DNA from: Palsa-506 sp963755815
GTDB lineage: Bacteria; Actinomycetota; Actinomycetes; Streptosporangiales; Streptosporangiaceae
DNA length: 64,000 bases
Reading direction: 5' to 3'
Assembly (NCBI GenBank): GCA_963755815.1
Contig: CAVWLF010000010.1
Span: 62,001 to 126,000, forward strand
The notes beneath the pieces are model-generated. The model was not told the DNA's origin. It saw nothing but the letters and a program-made list of their open reading frames with translations, and did not search any database. A program made the translations under genes and the position numbers. Shown here piece after piece: positions 31,361-40,088 of the stretch. Each line of letters begins with the position of its first letter. Position 1 is the stretch's first letter.

Positions 31361-32737
31361 GTGACCGGAATACAGCAGATATTGCCGGCCAGTCCGCTGG
31401 CGGGCCGCCGTTTCCGCGCGTACACGGCGAAGCACCTCGACGCGTTAACGGCACGAGCTGGCCTTGATGCCAGCGAGAGGCTGGCCGTCCGGGCCGTTGC
31501 GACCGTCCTGCCGTTCCGGACGAACGCGTACGTGGCCGAGGAGCTGATCGACTGGGACGCGGCACCGGACGACCCGATCTACCGGCTGGTCTTTCCGCAG
31601 GCCGACATGCTGCCCGAGGCGGATGTCCGCAGGCTCGGCGCATTGCTCGCGCGCGGCGCCCCCGACGATGAGGTCCGGGCGGCCGCGCACCAGATCCGGA
31701 TGCGGCTGAACCCGCACCCGGCGGGGCAGCTGGCGCTCAACATTCCCGATCTCGACGACGGGCCGGTGCCGGGGATCCAGCACAAATACCCGGAGACGGT
31801 TCTGGTGTTCCCCAAGCAGGGCCAGACCTGTCATGCGTACTGCACGTACTGCTTCCGCTGGGCGCAGTTCGTGGACGAGCCGGGGCTGAAGATCGCGACC
31901 GCCGACGTCGACCGGGTAGTCGCGTATCTCCGGGAGCACACCGAGATCACCAGCGTCCTGATCACCGGCGGGGATCCGATGATCATGGGCGCCGGCGTGC
32001 TGCGCCGCTATATCGAGCCGCTGCTGGATCCGGGGCTCGGTCACATCGAGTCGATCCGGATCGGGAGCAAGTCGCTGGCCTACTGGCCGCAGCGGTTCAT
32101 CAGCGACCCGGACGCCGACGACACGCTGCGGCTCTTCGAGGAGGTGGCGAATACCGGCCGGACGCTGGCCTTCATGTCCCATTTCTCCCACCCGCGCGAG
32201 CTCGAGCCCGGGCTGGTGGCCGACGCGGTCCGCCGGATCAGGGCGGCCGGGGCGGTGATCCGCACCCAGGCGCCGCTGATCCGGTCCATCAACGACGACC
32301 CGGCCAGCTGGGCGGGCATGTGGCGGACGCAGACCCAGATGGGGATGATCCCCTACTACATGTTCATCGAGCGTGACACCGGGCCGCAGGACTACTTCGC
32401 CGTCCCGCTGGCCCGCGCCTGCGAGATCTTCCAGGACGCCTACCGGGGCGTCTCCGGCCTGTGCCGGACGGTGCGCGGCCCTTCCATGTCAGCGACGCCG
32501 GGAAAGGTGTGCGTGGACGGCGTCGTGGAAGTCGGCGGCGAGAAGGTATTCGCGCTGCACATGATCCAGGCGCGTGATCCCGGGCTGGTGGGCCAGCCGT
32601 TCTTCGCCCGGTTCGATCCGGGTGCCGTCTGGCTGTCCGACCTGGCACCCGCCTTCGCCACCAGGTTCCCGTTCGAATCCGGCCCGGCGGAACTGCCCGG
32701 GCTATGGGACGAGCCGATCCTGGTGCCGGTGAGCTAG
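31361..32737 (+). CDS. KamA-family radical SAM protein (lysine 2,3-aminomutase-like)
   Basis: The radical SAM cluster motif CHAYCTYC fits CxxxCxxC and is followed by SAM-site LITGGDPMIMG. The fold and ARRLNPHPA-like N-terminal region, PGIQHKYPETVLVFPKQGQTC, and C-terminal TPGKVCVDGVVE, with a Lys where KamA binds PLP, place it in the KamA family. Known members interconvert alpha- and beta-lysine or glutamate, or modify EF-P. At 458 residues it is longer than EF-P-type EpmB, so a free amino-acid mutase is more likely, but the substrate is not shown. GTG 31361 has AAGGAG 5 nt upstream. It is divergent from plsX and ends at a strong terminator. Confidence 0.85.
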   Translation: MTGIQQILPASPLAGRRFRAYTAKHLDALTARAGLDASERLAVRAVATVLPFRTNAYVAEELIDWDAAPDDPIYRLVFPQADMLPEADVRRLGALLARGAPDDEVRAAAHQIRMRLNPHPAGQLALNIPDLDDGPVPGIQHKYPETVLVFPKQGQTCHAYCTYCFRWAQFVDEPGLKIATADVDRVVAYLREHTEITSVLITGGDPMIMGAGVLRRYIEPLLDPGLGHIESIRIGSKSLAYWPQRFISDPDADDTLRLFEEVANTGRTLAFMSHFSHPRELEPGLVADAVRRIRAAGAVIRTQAPLIRSINDDPASWAGMWRTQTQMGMIPYYMFIERDTGPQDYFAVPLARACEIFQDAYRGVSGLCRTVRGPSMSATPGKVCVDGVVEVGGEKVFALHMIQARDPGLVGQPFFARFDPGAVWLSDLAPAFATRFPFESGPAELPGLWDEPILVPVS

Positions 32738-32760
32738 ACGGCTCCTGCTTCACCCCCGCT

Positions 32761-32803
32761 ACGGGTACGGCCCGCCAGGATCAACCTGGCGGGCCGTACC
32801 CGT
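32761..32803. terminator. Bidirectional terminator hairpin, perfect 19-bp stem
   Basis: ACGGGTACGGCCCGCCAGG (32761-32779) is exactly complementary to 32785-32803, with loop ATCAA. It lies between the convergent stops of the kamA-like gene and the DHA2 exporter gene, followed on the plus strand by TCTTGCC. The symmetry suits termination of both genes. Confidence 0.85.
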
Positions 32804-32834
32804 TCTTGCCTGCTGGCCGCCGGGAATGCGCCGG

Positions 32835-34475
32835 TCAGGCCGGGGCGCGCTCCGACTCGGCCGCCGCGGCGGGCGCGGCCGGGCCCGGCTCGGCCGGCCG
32901 CTTGCGCCCCTTGATCGCCAGGCAGCTGGCCGCGCCCACGGCCAGCAGGACGACGGGCAGGGCCATGGTGGTCTTCATGGCGTCCACGTATCCGAAGCTG
33001 AACACGTCGTGGCCGATTCGGCCGACCTCCGCGGCCAGGCTGGCCGGCAGGCCGGACTGCCGGGCAATGCCGCCGTTCTGGCCCGCCCCGACCTCAATGC
33101 CGCTGCGGGCCGAGCCCTGGATCTCGGTGATGAACCGGCCGCGCACCTGCGCCGGCAGGGCCGCGGCCCGGGTGGTCGCCTGGCTGGTCATGGACGACAC
33201 CAGCCGGTTCTGCAGCAGCGCGCCGACGGTCGCGGTGCCGATCACCAGGCCGACCTGCCGGACCGTGTTCAGCACGCCGGAAGCGGCCCCGGCCATCCGC
33301 GGGTCGACGTCCCGCATGGCCACGGTCACCAGCGGCGCGAACGTGCAGCCCATGCCGACCCCGGCCACCAGCAGGGGGGCCAGGAAATCCGGCCAGGTGG
33401 AGGCCGGCGTCGCGATCAGCGCCAGCCAGCCCATGCCGGCGCCGAACAGGATCAGGCCGGACATCAGGATGTACTTCCCGCCTATCCGGTCGGTCATCCG
33501 GCCCGCCACCGGGGCGACGGGCAGCGAGATAAGCGAGGCGGGAGCCATCGCCAGGCCGGCCTTCAGCGCGGAGAAGCCCAGCACCGACTGAAGGTAGATG
33601 GTGAAGGGCAGGAAGATTCCCATCATGCCGATGGCCAGCACGCCGGAGATCCAGTTCACCACCGAGTAGTTCCGGTCGCGGAACAGCGCGAACGGCACCA
33701 GCGGCTCACGGCCCTGGGTCAGCCGCTGGTCCACCAGGAAGGCCACCAGCAGCACGACGCCGAGGCCGAGGATGAGCGGGATGCTGAGGAATGAGTTGAT
33801 CTGCCCCCAGTCGTACCGCTGTCCCTCGACCAGGCCGTAGCAGATGGCCAGCAGCGCCGCGCTGGCCAGCAGCACGCCGGGGACATCGATCCGGTGCCTG
33901 CGGCCCAGCCGCAGGTCGGGGATGATGACGGGGGTGATCAGCAGCACCAGCACGCCGATCGGCAGGTTGACGTAGAAGATCCACCGCCAGTCGAATACGG
34001 TCACCAGCAGCCCGCCCAGGGTCGGCCCGGCGATGGTGGCCACCCCGGCCACCGCGCCCCAGACGCCGAATGCCGCGCCGCGCCGTTCCGGCGGGAAGGT
34101 ATTCGTGATGATGGTCAGGGTCTGCGGCATCAGCATGGCCGCGCCGAGTCCCTGGACGGCGCGGAATCCGATCAGCCAGCCCGGGCTCGGGGCGGCGCCG
34201 CACGCGGCCGAGGCCAGCGTGAACACGGCGATGCCGCTCATGAACATGATCCGGGGCCCGATCAGGTCGCCGAGCCGGCCCGAGGTGATGACCAGCACGG
34301 CCAGCACCAGGGCATAGGCGTTGATCACCCAGAGCGCGTCATCCAGCGAGGCATGCAAGCTCGTGATCATGCTGGGGATCGCGATATTCACGATCGTCAG
34401 GTCCAGCAGGGTCATGAAGAACCCGAGCGAGACGACGATCAGCACCGCCCACGGGTTCCCGCGGTACTTCCTCAC
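32835..34475 (-). CDS. DHA2-family (EmrB/QacA-type) 14-TM drug:H+ antiporter
   Basis: The 546-residue integral membrane protein has about 14 hydrophobic helices. DHA2 motifs are visible: LDLTIVNIAIPSM in helix 1, GRLGDLIGPR in loop 2-3 (motif A), and FRAVQGLGAAMLMP after it (motif B), with GPTLGGLL in helix 5 (motif C). It probably exports toxic compounds or antibiotics by proton antiport; substrate unknown. GTG 34475 is preferred because VRKYRGNPWAVLIVV starts the family core and GGGGAGGAA precedes it. The longer open frame upstream is antisense to the SDR gene. It is divergent from the SDR/ECH pair and no regulator is adjacent. Confidence 0.87.
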   Translation of the reverse strand: MRKYRGNPWAVLIVVSLGFFMTLLDLTIVNIAIPSMITSLHASLDDALWVINAYALVLAVLVITSGRLGDLIGPRIMFMSGIAVFTLASAACGAAPSPGWLIGFRAVQGLGAAMLMPQTLTIITNTFPPERRGAAFGVWGAVAGVATIAGPTLGGLLVTVFDWRWIFYVNLPIGVLVLLITPVIIPDLRLGRRHRIDVPGVLLASAALLAICYGLVEGQRYDWGQINSFLSIPLILGLGVVLLVAFLVDQRLTQGREPLVPFALFRDRNYSVVNWISGVLAIGMMGIFLPFTIYLQSVLGFSALKAGLAMAPASLISLPVAPVAGRMTDRIGGKYILMSGLILFGAGMGWLALIATPASTWPDFLAPLLVAGVGMGCTFAPLVTVAMRDVDPRMAGAASGVLNTVRQVGLVIGTATVGALLQNRLVSSMTSQATTRAAALPAQVRGRFITEIQGSARSGIEVGAGQNGGIARQSGLPASLAAEVGRIGHDVFSFGYVDAMKTTMALPVVLLAVGAASCLAIKGRKRPAEPGPAAPAAAAESERAPA

Positions 34476-34658
34476 GATTTCCTCCCCGGTTGGCCAGGCC
34501 CGGCAGGGCAGCGAGCGCCGGCGCCGTTGGCGAGGCCAGCTGTGTGAGTCAGCGGCAGCCCCGACGGATGCATTCCCGATGCTAGGCCAGGGTGCCGACA
34601 AAATGCCCGCCCGAACCCCGTTCGGCCCGCTCAGCAGCCGCCTGAGTATGCTCCGCCC

Positions 34659-35432
34659 ATGGAGCTGAACGGAACCGCGGCGATCGTCTCCGGCGGCGCG
34701 AGCGGCCTCGGTGAGGCCACCGTCCGCGAGCTCGCCGCAGCGGGCTGCACGGTGCTGGTGGCTGACCTCAACAAGGACCTGGGCACGGCGGTGGCCGCGG
34801 CCACCGGCGGGCATTTCGTGCAGACCGACGTGGCCGACGAGCAGTCGGTCCTGACCGCGGTGGAGACGGCCCTGACCCTGGGCCCGCCGCTGCGGGTGGC
34901 GGTGAACTGCGCCGGGATCGGCTGGGCCGCGCGCACCGTGGCCCGCGACGGTACGCCGCACGACCTGGGCGTGTTCCGCAACGTGATTGACGTCAACCTG
35001 ATCGGTACGTTCAACCTGATGCGGATCGCGGCGGCCGCCATCGCGAAGACGGAGGCGGTGGACGCCGACGGGCTCCGCGGGGTGATCATCAATACCGCGT
35101 CGATCGCCGGCCTGGAGGGGCAGACCGGCCAGATTGCCTACTCGGCGTCCAAGGGCGGGATCATCGGCATGACCGTCCCGGCCGCCCGGGACCTGGCCGC
35201 CATCGGCGTCCGGGTGAATACCATCTGCCCGGGCATCATCGACACGCCCATCTACGGGTCGGGTCCCGCCAGCGACGAGTTCAAGGCCAAGCTGGCCGCG
35301 CCGGTCGTCTTTCCAAAGCGGATGGGCACGGCGGCCGAGTTCAGCCAGCTGGTCCGGGCGCTGATCGAGAACGACTACATGAACGCCGAGGTCATCCGGT
35401 TCGACGGCGGCATCAGGTTCCAGCCCAAGTAG
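34659..35432 (+). CDS. SDR-family 3-hydroxyacyl-CoA dehydrogenase-like oxidoreductase
   Basis: The 257-residue product has the classical SDR fold: cofactor loop SGGASGLGEA (residues 11-20), DLNKD at the end of beta-2 favouring NAD, NCAGIG, catalytic Ser in NTASIAG and YSASK active site, then CPGIIDTPIY. It resembles HSD17B10/FadB2x-type 3-hydroxyacyl-CoA dehydrogenases. The partnership with an enoyl-CoA hydratase gene 35 bp downstream supports a beta-oxidation step. ATG 34659 has a TATGCT box 6 nt before it (34647-34652), giving a leaderless promoter. The acyl chain specificity is unknown. Confidence 0.85.
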   Translation: MELNGTAAIVSGGASGLGEATVRELAAAGCTVLVADLNKDLGTAVAAATGGHFVQTDVADEQSVLTAVETALTLGPPLRVAVNCAGIGWAARTVARDGTPHDLGVFRNVIDVNLIGTFNLMRIAAAAIAKTEAVDADGLRGVIINTASIAGLEGQTGQIAYSASKGGIIGMTVPAARDLAAIGVRVNTICPGIIDTPIYGSGPASDEFKAKLAAPVVFPKRMGTAAEFSQLVRALIENDYMNAEVIRFDGGIRFQPK

Positions 35433-35467
35433 CCACCTCCAGGTGAGCCACCCCAGGTGAGGCAGTG

Positions 35468-36232
35468 ATGGCGGACGCGGTTCTGGTCACGGTGGATGAC
35501 GGCATCGCCGTCGTCACCATCAATCGCCCGGCGGCCAGGAACGCGGTCAACAGCGAGGTCGCCCGCGGGCTGGCCGGTGCCGTCGATGAGCTCGACGCCA
35601 GGAAAGACGTCCGCGTCCTGATCCTCACCGGCGCGGGCGGGACGTTCTGCGCCGGAATGGACCTGAAGGGCTTCCTGGCCGGGGACCTGCCGGTGGTGCC
35701 GGGCCGGGGTTTCGGCGGCATCGCCGAGCGCCCGCCCGCCAAGCCGGTGATCGCCGCGGTGGAGGGCTATGCGCTGGCCGGCGGCTTCGAGCTCGTGCTG
35801 GCCTGCGACCTGGTGGTCGCGAGCGAGGAGGCGAAGTTCGGGCTGCCGGAGGTCACCCGCGGGCTGGTCGCCGGGGCCGGCGGGCTGCTCCGGCTGCCCC
35901 GCCGCGTGCCCTATCACCTGGCCATGGAGATCACCCTGACCGGTCAGCACTTCCCGGCCGCCCGGCTGCACGATGCCGGGCTGATCAGCCGCCTGGTAGG
36001 CCCCGGCCAGGCACTGGCCGGGGCGAGGGAACTGGCGGCGCTGGTGGCGCGCGGCGCCCCGCTGGCCGTGGCGGCCAGCAAGCGGGTCATCGTGGAGTCC
36101 GCCGACTGGGACAGCGCGGAGGCCTTCGCCCGGCAGGGCGAGATCATCAGCGGCGTATTCACCTCAGCGGACGCGATGGAGGGAGCAATCGCGTTCGCCG
36201 AGAAGCGGGCCCCCGCCTGGCGGGGCGAGTGA
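35468..36232 (+). CDS. Enoyl-CoA hydratase/isomerase family protein
   Basis: The 254-residue crotonase-fold protein has the oxyanion-hole segments TFCAGMDLKGF and VEGYALAGGFELVLACD, and catalytic glutamate positions around GLPEVTRGLVAGAGG. It would hydrate 2-enoyl-CoA or isomerise it. ATG 35468 is preferred over GTG 35465 because GAGG is 5 nt upstream. It follows the SDR gene on the same strand after 35 bp, so the two likely form an operon catalysing consecutive beta-oxidation steps. Intergenic 36233-36419 downstream holds the promoter of the next gene. Confidence 0.85.
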   Translation: MADAVLVTVDDGIAVVTINRPAARNAVNSEVARGLAGAVDELDARKDVRVLILTGAGGTFCAGMDLKGFLAGDLPVVPGRGFGGIAERPPAKPVIAAVEGYALAGGFELVLACDLVVASEEAKFGLPEVTRGLVAGAGGLLRLPRRVPYHLAMEITLTGQHFPAARLHDAGLISRLVGPGQALAGARELAALVARGAPLAVAASKRVIVESADWDSAEAFARQGEIISGVFTSADAMEGAIAFAEKRAPAWRGE

Positions 36233-36419
36233 GCAATGCGCGCATCAGGATAACCTGCAGGGTAAGCAAAGCCTGGCCGTCCCGGTAGTGCCGAGCGGCT
36301 CCGCGCCCGCCGTCGGTGCTGCCTGTGTAGGGTGATCCGATCCGCACCGCGCCGGGCCGGCCGGGATCCGGGGGACGGCCGGCGGGCAGACAATCCTGGG
36401 CAGGACGGAGAGGACAAGA

Positions 36420-39400
36420 ATGACGGTCCCGCAGATCAGCGTTGTTGTGCCGTTTTACAATAACGAGGACCTGCTTGGTGACTGCCTGCGGTCCATCGCG
36501 GCCCAGACCTTCACCGATCTGGAAGTCGTCATGGTGGATGACGGATCCAGTGACGGCAGTGCCGGGATCGCGCAGGAAATGACGGCCGCGGACCCGAGGT
36601 TCCGGCTGATCAGGGTCGCAAACGGGGGCCCGGGATATGCCCGCAACCGGGGCATCGAGCAGGCCCGCGGCGAGTTCCTCGCGTTCGTGGACGCGGACGA
36701 CCTGCTGCCGACGCACGCCTACGAGCTACTGCACGACACGCTGGTGCGCTCGGGCTCGGATTTCGCCTCGGGTAACGTGCTGCGGCTCGGCCCTAGCGGC
36801 CTGCATCAGTCGGCATTGCATGCGCAGGCCATCAAAGGCCGGCGGATCGGTACTCACATCAGCAAGACGCCGCAGCTTTTCTATGACGTCTCGGTGTGGA
36901 ACAAGCTGTTCCGGAAAGCGTTCTGGGACCGGGCTGGCCTGACGTATCCGGAAGGCATGCTCTGGGAAGATCTTCAGGTCATGACCAGGGCGCATGTACT
37001 GGCCCGGGCCGTGGACATCATCCCCGAGCCAATTTACGTCTGGCGGGAGCGCGGCAAGGGCGCGCTGTCCATTACCCAGTCGCGCACGGACATCAGTAAT
37101 TTCCGGGACCGGATCACCGCGCTGCTGGCCATCGACAGCTTCCTGGCCGCCAACGCCACGGCCAAGCTGCTCCGCCAGCACCAGCGCAAGGCCCTCGTCA
37201 ACGATCTCTGGCTCTATGTCTGCGACCTGTACCGGACCAGCGACGCCTATCGCGCCGAGTTCGTCGAGCTGGCCGGCCAGTACCTGGACCAGGTCGACAA
37301 GCGCGTGCTGGCCAAGCTCCCCTCCACCCACAAGCTCGCCTACTACCTGGTCCAGCAGCGGGACGTGGACAAGCTCATCGAGTTCAACAAGTGGCAGATC
37401 GAGCAGCAGGTCAAGACCACCCCGGTGGTCCGGAGGTTCGGCCGGCTCCGGGCCGACCTGCCGTTCCTGGGGGACGCGGCCGCGGGCGTGCCGGCCCGGG
37501 TCTACCGGCCGTACTGGCGGGAGCTTGACCCGTTCGTCCGGGTCGATGGCCTCAGCTGGCGCGGGAACCGGCTGGTCATCACCGGCGCCGCCTACGTGCC
37601 GTCGATCGACATCCCGAAGCGCCGGTACACATCCAAGATCATCGTTCTGCGCCCGCTCAGCGGCCGCCGGCCGCCGATCGTGATCCCGGCCCGGTCGACC
37701 TGGCACGCCGAGGCCACCATGTGGTCGCAGCAGGAGCGATACCGCTACGACTGGGCCGGGTTCGAGTGCGAGATCAGCCCGCGCTGGTTCCGGGTCGGCA
37801 GCCGGTGGCTGACCGGGGACTGGGACTGCTTCGTGCTGGTCCGGGCGCGGGGCGTGTGGCGGCCGTCCCGGGTGCATACCCCGATCAACGGCCCGGCCGA
37901 GCGGCCCGAGCCGCTGGAGGTGGCGCCCGGCATCCGGTTCGGCGCGCACTGGGTCGGCCGCCAGCTGCACGTCGGCCTGACCAGGACGCCCGTGATGCTG
38001 CGCGGCTGCGAGCGGCGCGGCGAGCAGCTCGCGATCGACGTGGACGTGGCGGAGCTGCCCGACCTCGCCGGGACGGCCGAATTCGTGCTGGCCTGGTCCA
38101 GGGGCGCGGCCACCCAGCGATTCCCGGCCACCGTCGACCGGCGGGAGTCCGGGCCGGCCCGGCTGAGCGCGCTGATACCTACCGGCGCGCTGACGGCCGC
38201 GGTCCAGGATCCCGGTGACGGCGATGGCCCGGCCGCGGCCGCCGCCGGCGAGCCGACCCAGTGGGACCTGTACGTCCAGCTGCCCGGGCAAGCCCGGGTA
38301 CCGGTCGCCTTCCCGGCCGGGCTGGCCGAGTTCAGGTACCCGAGCGGCGAGCAGGAGGTGGCCGTCGAGCGAACCCGGGGCGGCGACGCCGCGATCGTGC
38401 ACGGCGGCTTGCGGCCCGTGATCGAGGAGGATCACTGGAGCACGGACGGGCGGCTGACCCTGCGGGGCCGCTATCCGGCGGCCGCGACGGAGGAGTACGA
38501 GGTAGTGCTGCGCCGCCGCAGTTCCACCGATCAGCATGTGGTCGGGTTCTCCCGTGACGGTGAGCGCTTCGAGGTCGAGATCGACGTGGCCAGGATGCCC
38601 TCGTTCACGCAGCCGATGCCGCTGCGGGACGGCAACTGGGACGTCTTCGTGCGCCGCGCGGGCGCGACTTCGGCGGGCCTGATCACGCCGGTCTATGACC
38701 ATGCCCGGCTGGCTCACATCACTGGCGATAACACCGACATCGGGCCGAAGAACTACCGGTTCACGACGTCCGGCTACGACGCGCCGCTGATCGTCGTGAA
38801 GCCGACGCTCAAGCTTTCCGAGCTGGGCCGGTTCCAGCGGAAGGTGCTGCGCAGCGCGTACTACCCGCTGCAGCAGAAACGCCCGCTGCGGGACTCGGTC
38901 GTCTTCATCAGCTGGAAAGGCAAGCAGTGCGGCGATAACCCGCTCGGCATCGCCGAGGAGCTGCGCCGGCGCGGCGATGATCGCGAGCACATCTGGGTGG
39001 TCACCGACTGGTCGGTGCCCGCCCCGGAGAATGCCCGGGTGGTGCTGCAGCTGACCGAGGAGTACTTCGAGGCGCTGGCCCGCTCCCGCTACATCGTCTC
39101 CAACGACGACATGCAGGCGGTCTACCACAAGCGCGAAGGCCAGGTCTACGTCCAGACCTGGCACGGCACGCCGCTGAAGAAGATCGGCTTCGATATCGAG
39201 CGGCCGCAGTTCATCAGCGGGACCAGCTATTTCGATCAGCTGGCCAGCGATGTGGCCAAGTGGGATCTGCTGCTGTCGCCCAATCCGTTCAGCACCCAGA
39301 TCATGCGCCGGGCGTTCCGGTACGACGGCGAGATCTGCGAGTCCGGGTATCCGCGCAACGACGTGCTGTGCAGCGGCGACGCTGACCGCGTGGCGGCCCG

Positions 39401-39974
39401 GGTGCGGCGCCGGCTCGGCCTGCCGGAAGGCAAGCGGGTCGTGCTCTACGCACCGACCTGGCGGGACAATCAGTACTACGCATCCGGCCGGTACCGCTTC
39501 GACTTCCGGCTCGATCTTGAGCGCGCCTGGCAGGAACTCGGCGACGACCACGTGATCCTGTTCCGGGGACACCACCACATGGCCGACGATGTCCCCGAGG
39601 GCAGCAGGCCCGGCTTCGCCATTAATGTCACCGCGTACCCGGATATTTCCGAGCTTTTCCTGGCCAGCGATGTACTGGTCACCGACTATTCGTCGGTGAT
39701 GTTCGATTTCGCCGCGACCGGCCGGCCAATGCTGTTCTACACCTATGACCTGGACCAGTACCGGGACAATCTGCGCGGATTCTACTTCGACTTCGAGGCG
39801 GAAGCGCCGGGCCCGCTGCTGGCGACATCCGACCAGGTGATCGCGGCCATCGGGGACATCGATTCGGTCGCGGCCAGTTACCGTGGCGCTTACCGCAAGT
39901 TCACCGAGAAATTCTGCTCGCTGGACGACGGCAAGGCCGGATCCAGGGCCTGCGACCGGATCTTCGGCGGCTAG
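36420..39974 (+). CDS. Bifunctional GT2 glycosyltransferase / CDP-glycerol glycerophosphotransferase (TagF-like)
   Basis: This 1184-residue protein has three regions. Residues 1 to about 330 form a GT2 domain: VVVPFYNNEDLLGDCL, VDDGSSDGS and FVDADDLLP (DxD). About 370-790 is a beta-rich middle with three related units, each with a strand like NRLVITG or RLTLRGR and a WD(L/V)(Y/F)V strand. About 800-1184 is a TagB/TagF CDP-glycerol transferase with FISWKGKQCGDNP, TWHGTPLKKIG carrying the catalytic His, YAPTWRDN and TDYSSVMFDF. It probably builds a glycosylated polyol-phosphate wall polymer at the inner membrane face. GGAGAGGA precedes ATG 36420. It is followed by an ArnT-like gene on the same strand. 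Confidence 0.9.
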   Translation: MTVPQISVVVPFYNNEDLLGDCLRSIAAQTFTDLEVVMVDDGSSDGSAGIAQEMTAADPRFRLIRVANGGPGYARNRGIEQARGEFLAFVDADDLLPTHAYELLHDTLVRSGSDFASGNVLRLGPSGLHQSALHAQAIKGRRIGTHISKTPQLFYDVSVWNKLFRKAFWDRAGLTYPEGMLWEDLQVMTRAHVLARAVDIIPEPIYVWRERGKGALSITQSRTDISNFRDRITALLAIDSFLAANATAKLLRQHQRKALVNDLWLYVCDLYRTSDAYRAEFVELAGQYLDQVDKRVLAKLPSTHKLAYYLVQQRDVDKLIEFNKWQIEQQVKTTPVVRRFGRLRADLPFLGDAAAGVPARVYRPYWRELDPFVRVDGLSWRGNRLVITGAAYVPSIDIPKRRYTSKIIVLRPLSGRRPPIVIPARSTWHAEATMWSQQERYRYDWAGFECEISPRWFRVGSRWLTGDWDCFVLVRARGVWRPSRVHTPINGPAERPEPLEVAPGIRFGAHWVGRQLHVGLTRTPVMLRGCERRGEQLAIDVDVAELPDLAGTAEFVLAWSRGAATQRFPATVDRRESGPARLSALIPTGALTAAVQDPGDGDGPAAAAAGEPTQWDLYVQLPGQARVPVAFPAGLAEFRYPSGEQEVAVERTRGGDAAIVHGGLRPVIEEDHWSTDGRLTLRGRYPAAATEEYEVVLRRRSSTDQHVVGFSRDGERFEVEIDVARMPSFTQPMPLRDGNWDVFVRRAGATSAGLITPVYDHARLAHITGDNTDIGPKNYRFTTSGYDAPLIVVKPTLKLSELGRFQRKVLRSAYYPLQQKRPLRDSVVFISWKGKQCGDNPLGIAEELRRRGDDREHIWVVTDWSVPAPENARVVLQLTEEYFEALARSRYIVSNDDMQAVYHKREGQVYVQTWHGTPLKKIGFDIERPQFISGTSYFDQLASDVAKWDLLLSPNPFSTQIMRRAFRYDGEICESGYPRNDVLCSGDADRVAARVRRRLGLPEGKRVVLYAPTWRDNQYYASGRYRFDFRLDLERAWQELGDDHVILFRGHHHMADDVPEGSRPGFAINVTAYPDISELFLASDVLVTDYSSVMFDFAATGRPMLFYTYDLDQYRDNLRGFYFDFEAEAPGPLLATSDQVIAAIGDIDSVAASYRGAYRKFTEKFCSLDDGKAGSRACDRIFGG

Positions 39975-40022
39975 GCCCGCGGGTAGGCCCGCGGGCGGGC
40001 AAGCGCGGCCCGCGGGCGGGCA
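39975..40022. repeat. G/C-rich repeat GGCCCGCGGGCGGGCAA after the TagF-like gene
   Basis: CCCGCGGG-based units recur three times just after the stop. The stretch is rich in self-complementary sequence and could form a hairpin, but no T tract follows. Confidence 0.5.
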
Positions 40023-40088
40023 ATGATTGCGTCATAACCGGCTAAATGGTCTCGCTGGCATAATAAGCCCGCAAATACGCTGGCTGGC

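Noticed and set aside
36726..39578. A 950-codon open frame on the minus strand opposite the TagF-like gene
   Set aside because: No domain is visible and it is fully explained by codon bias of the plus-strand gene.
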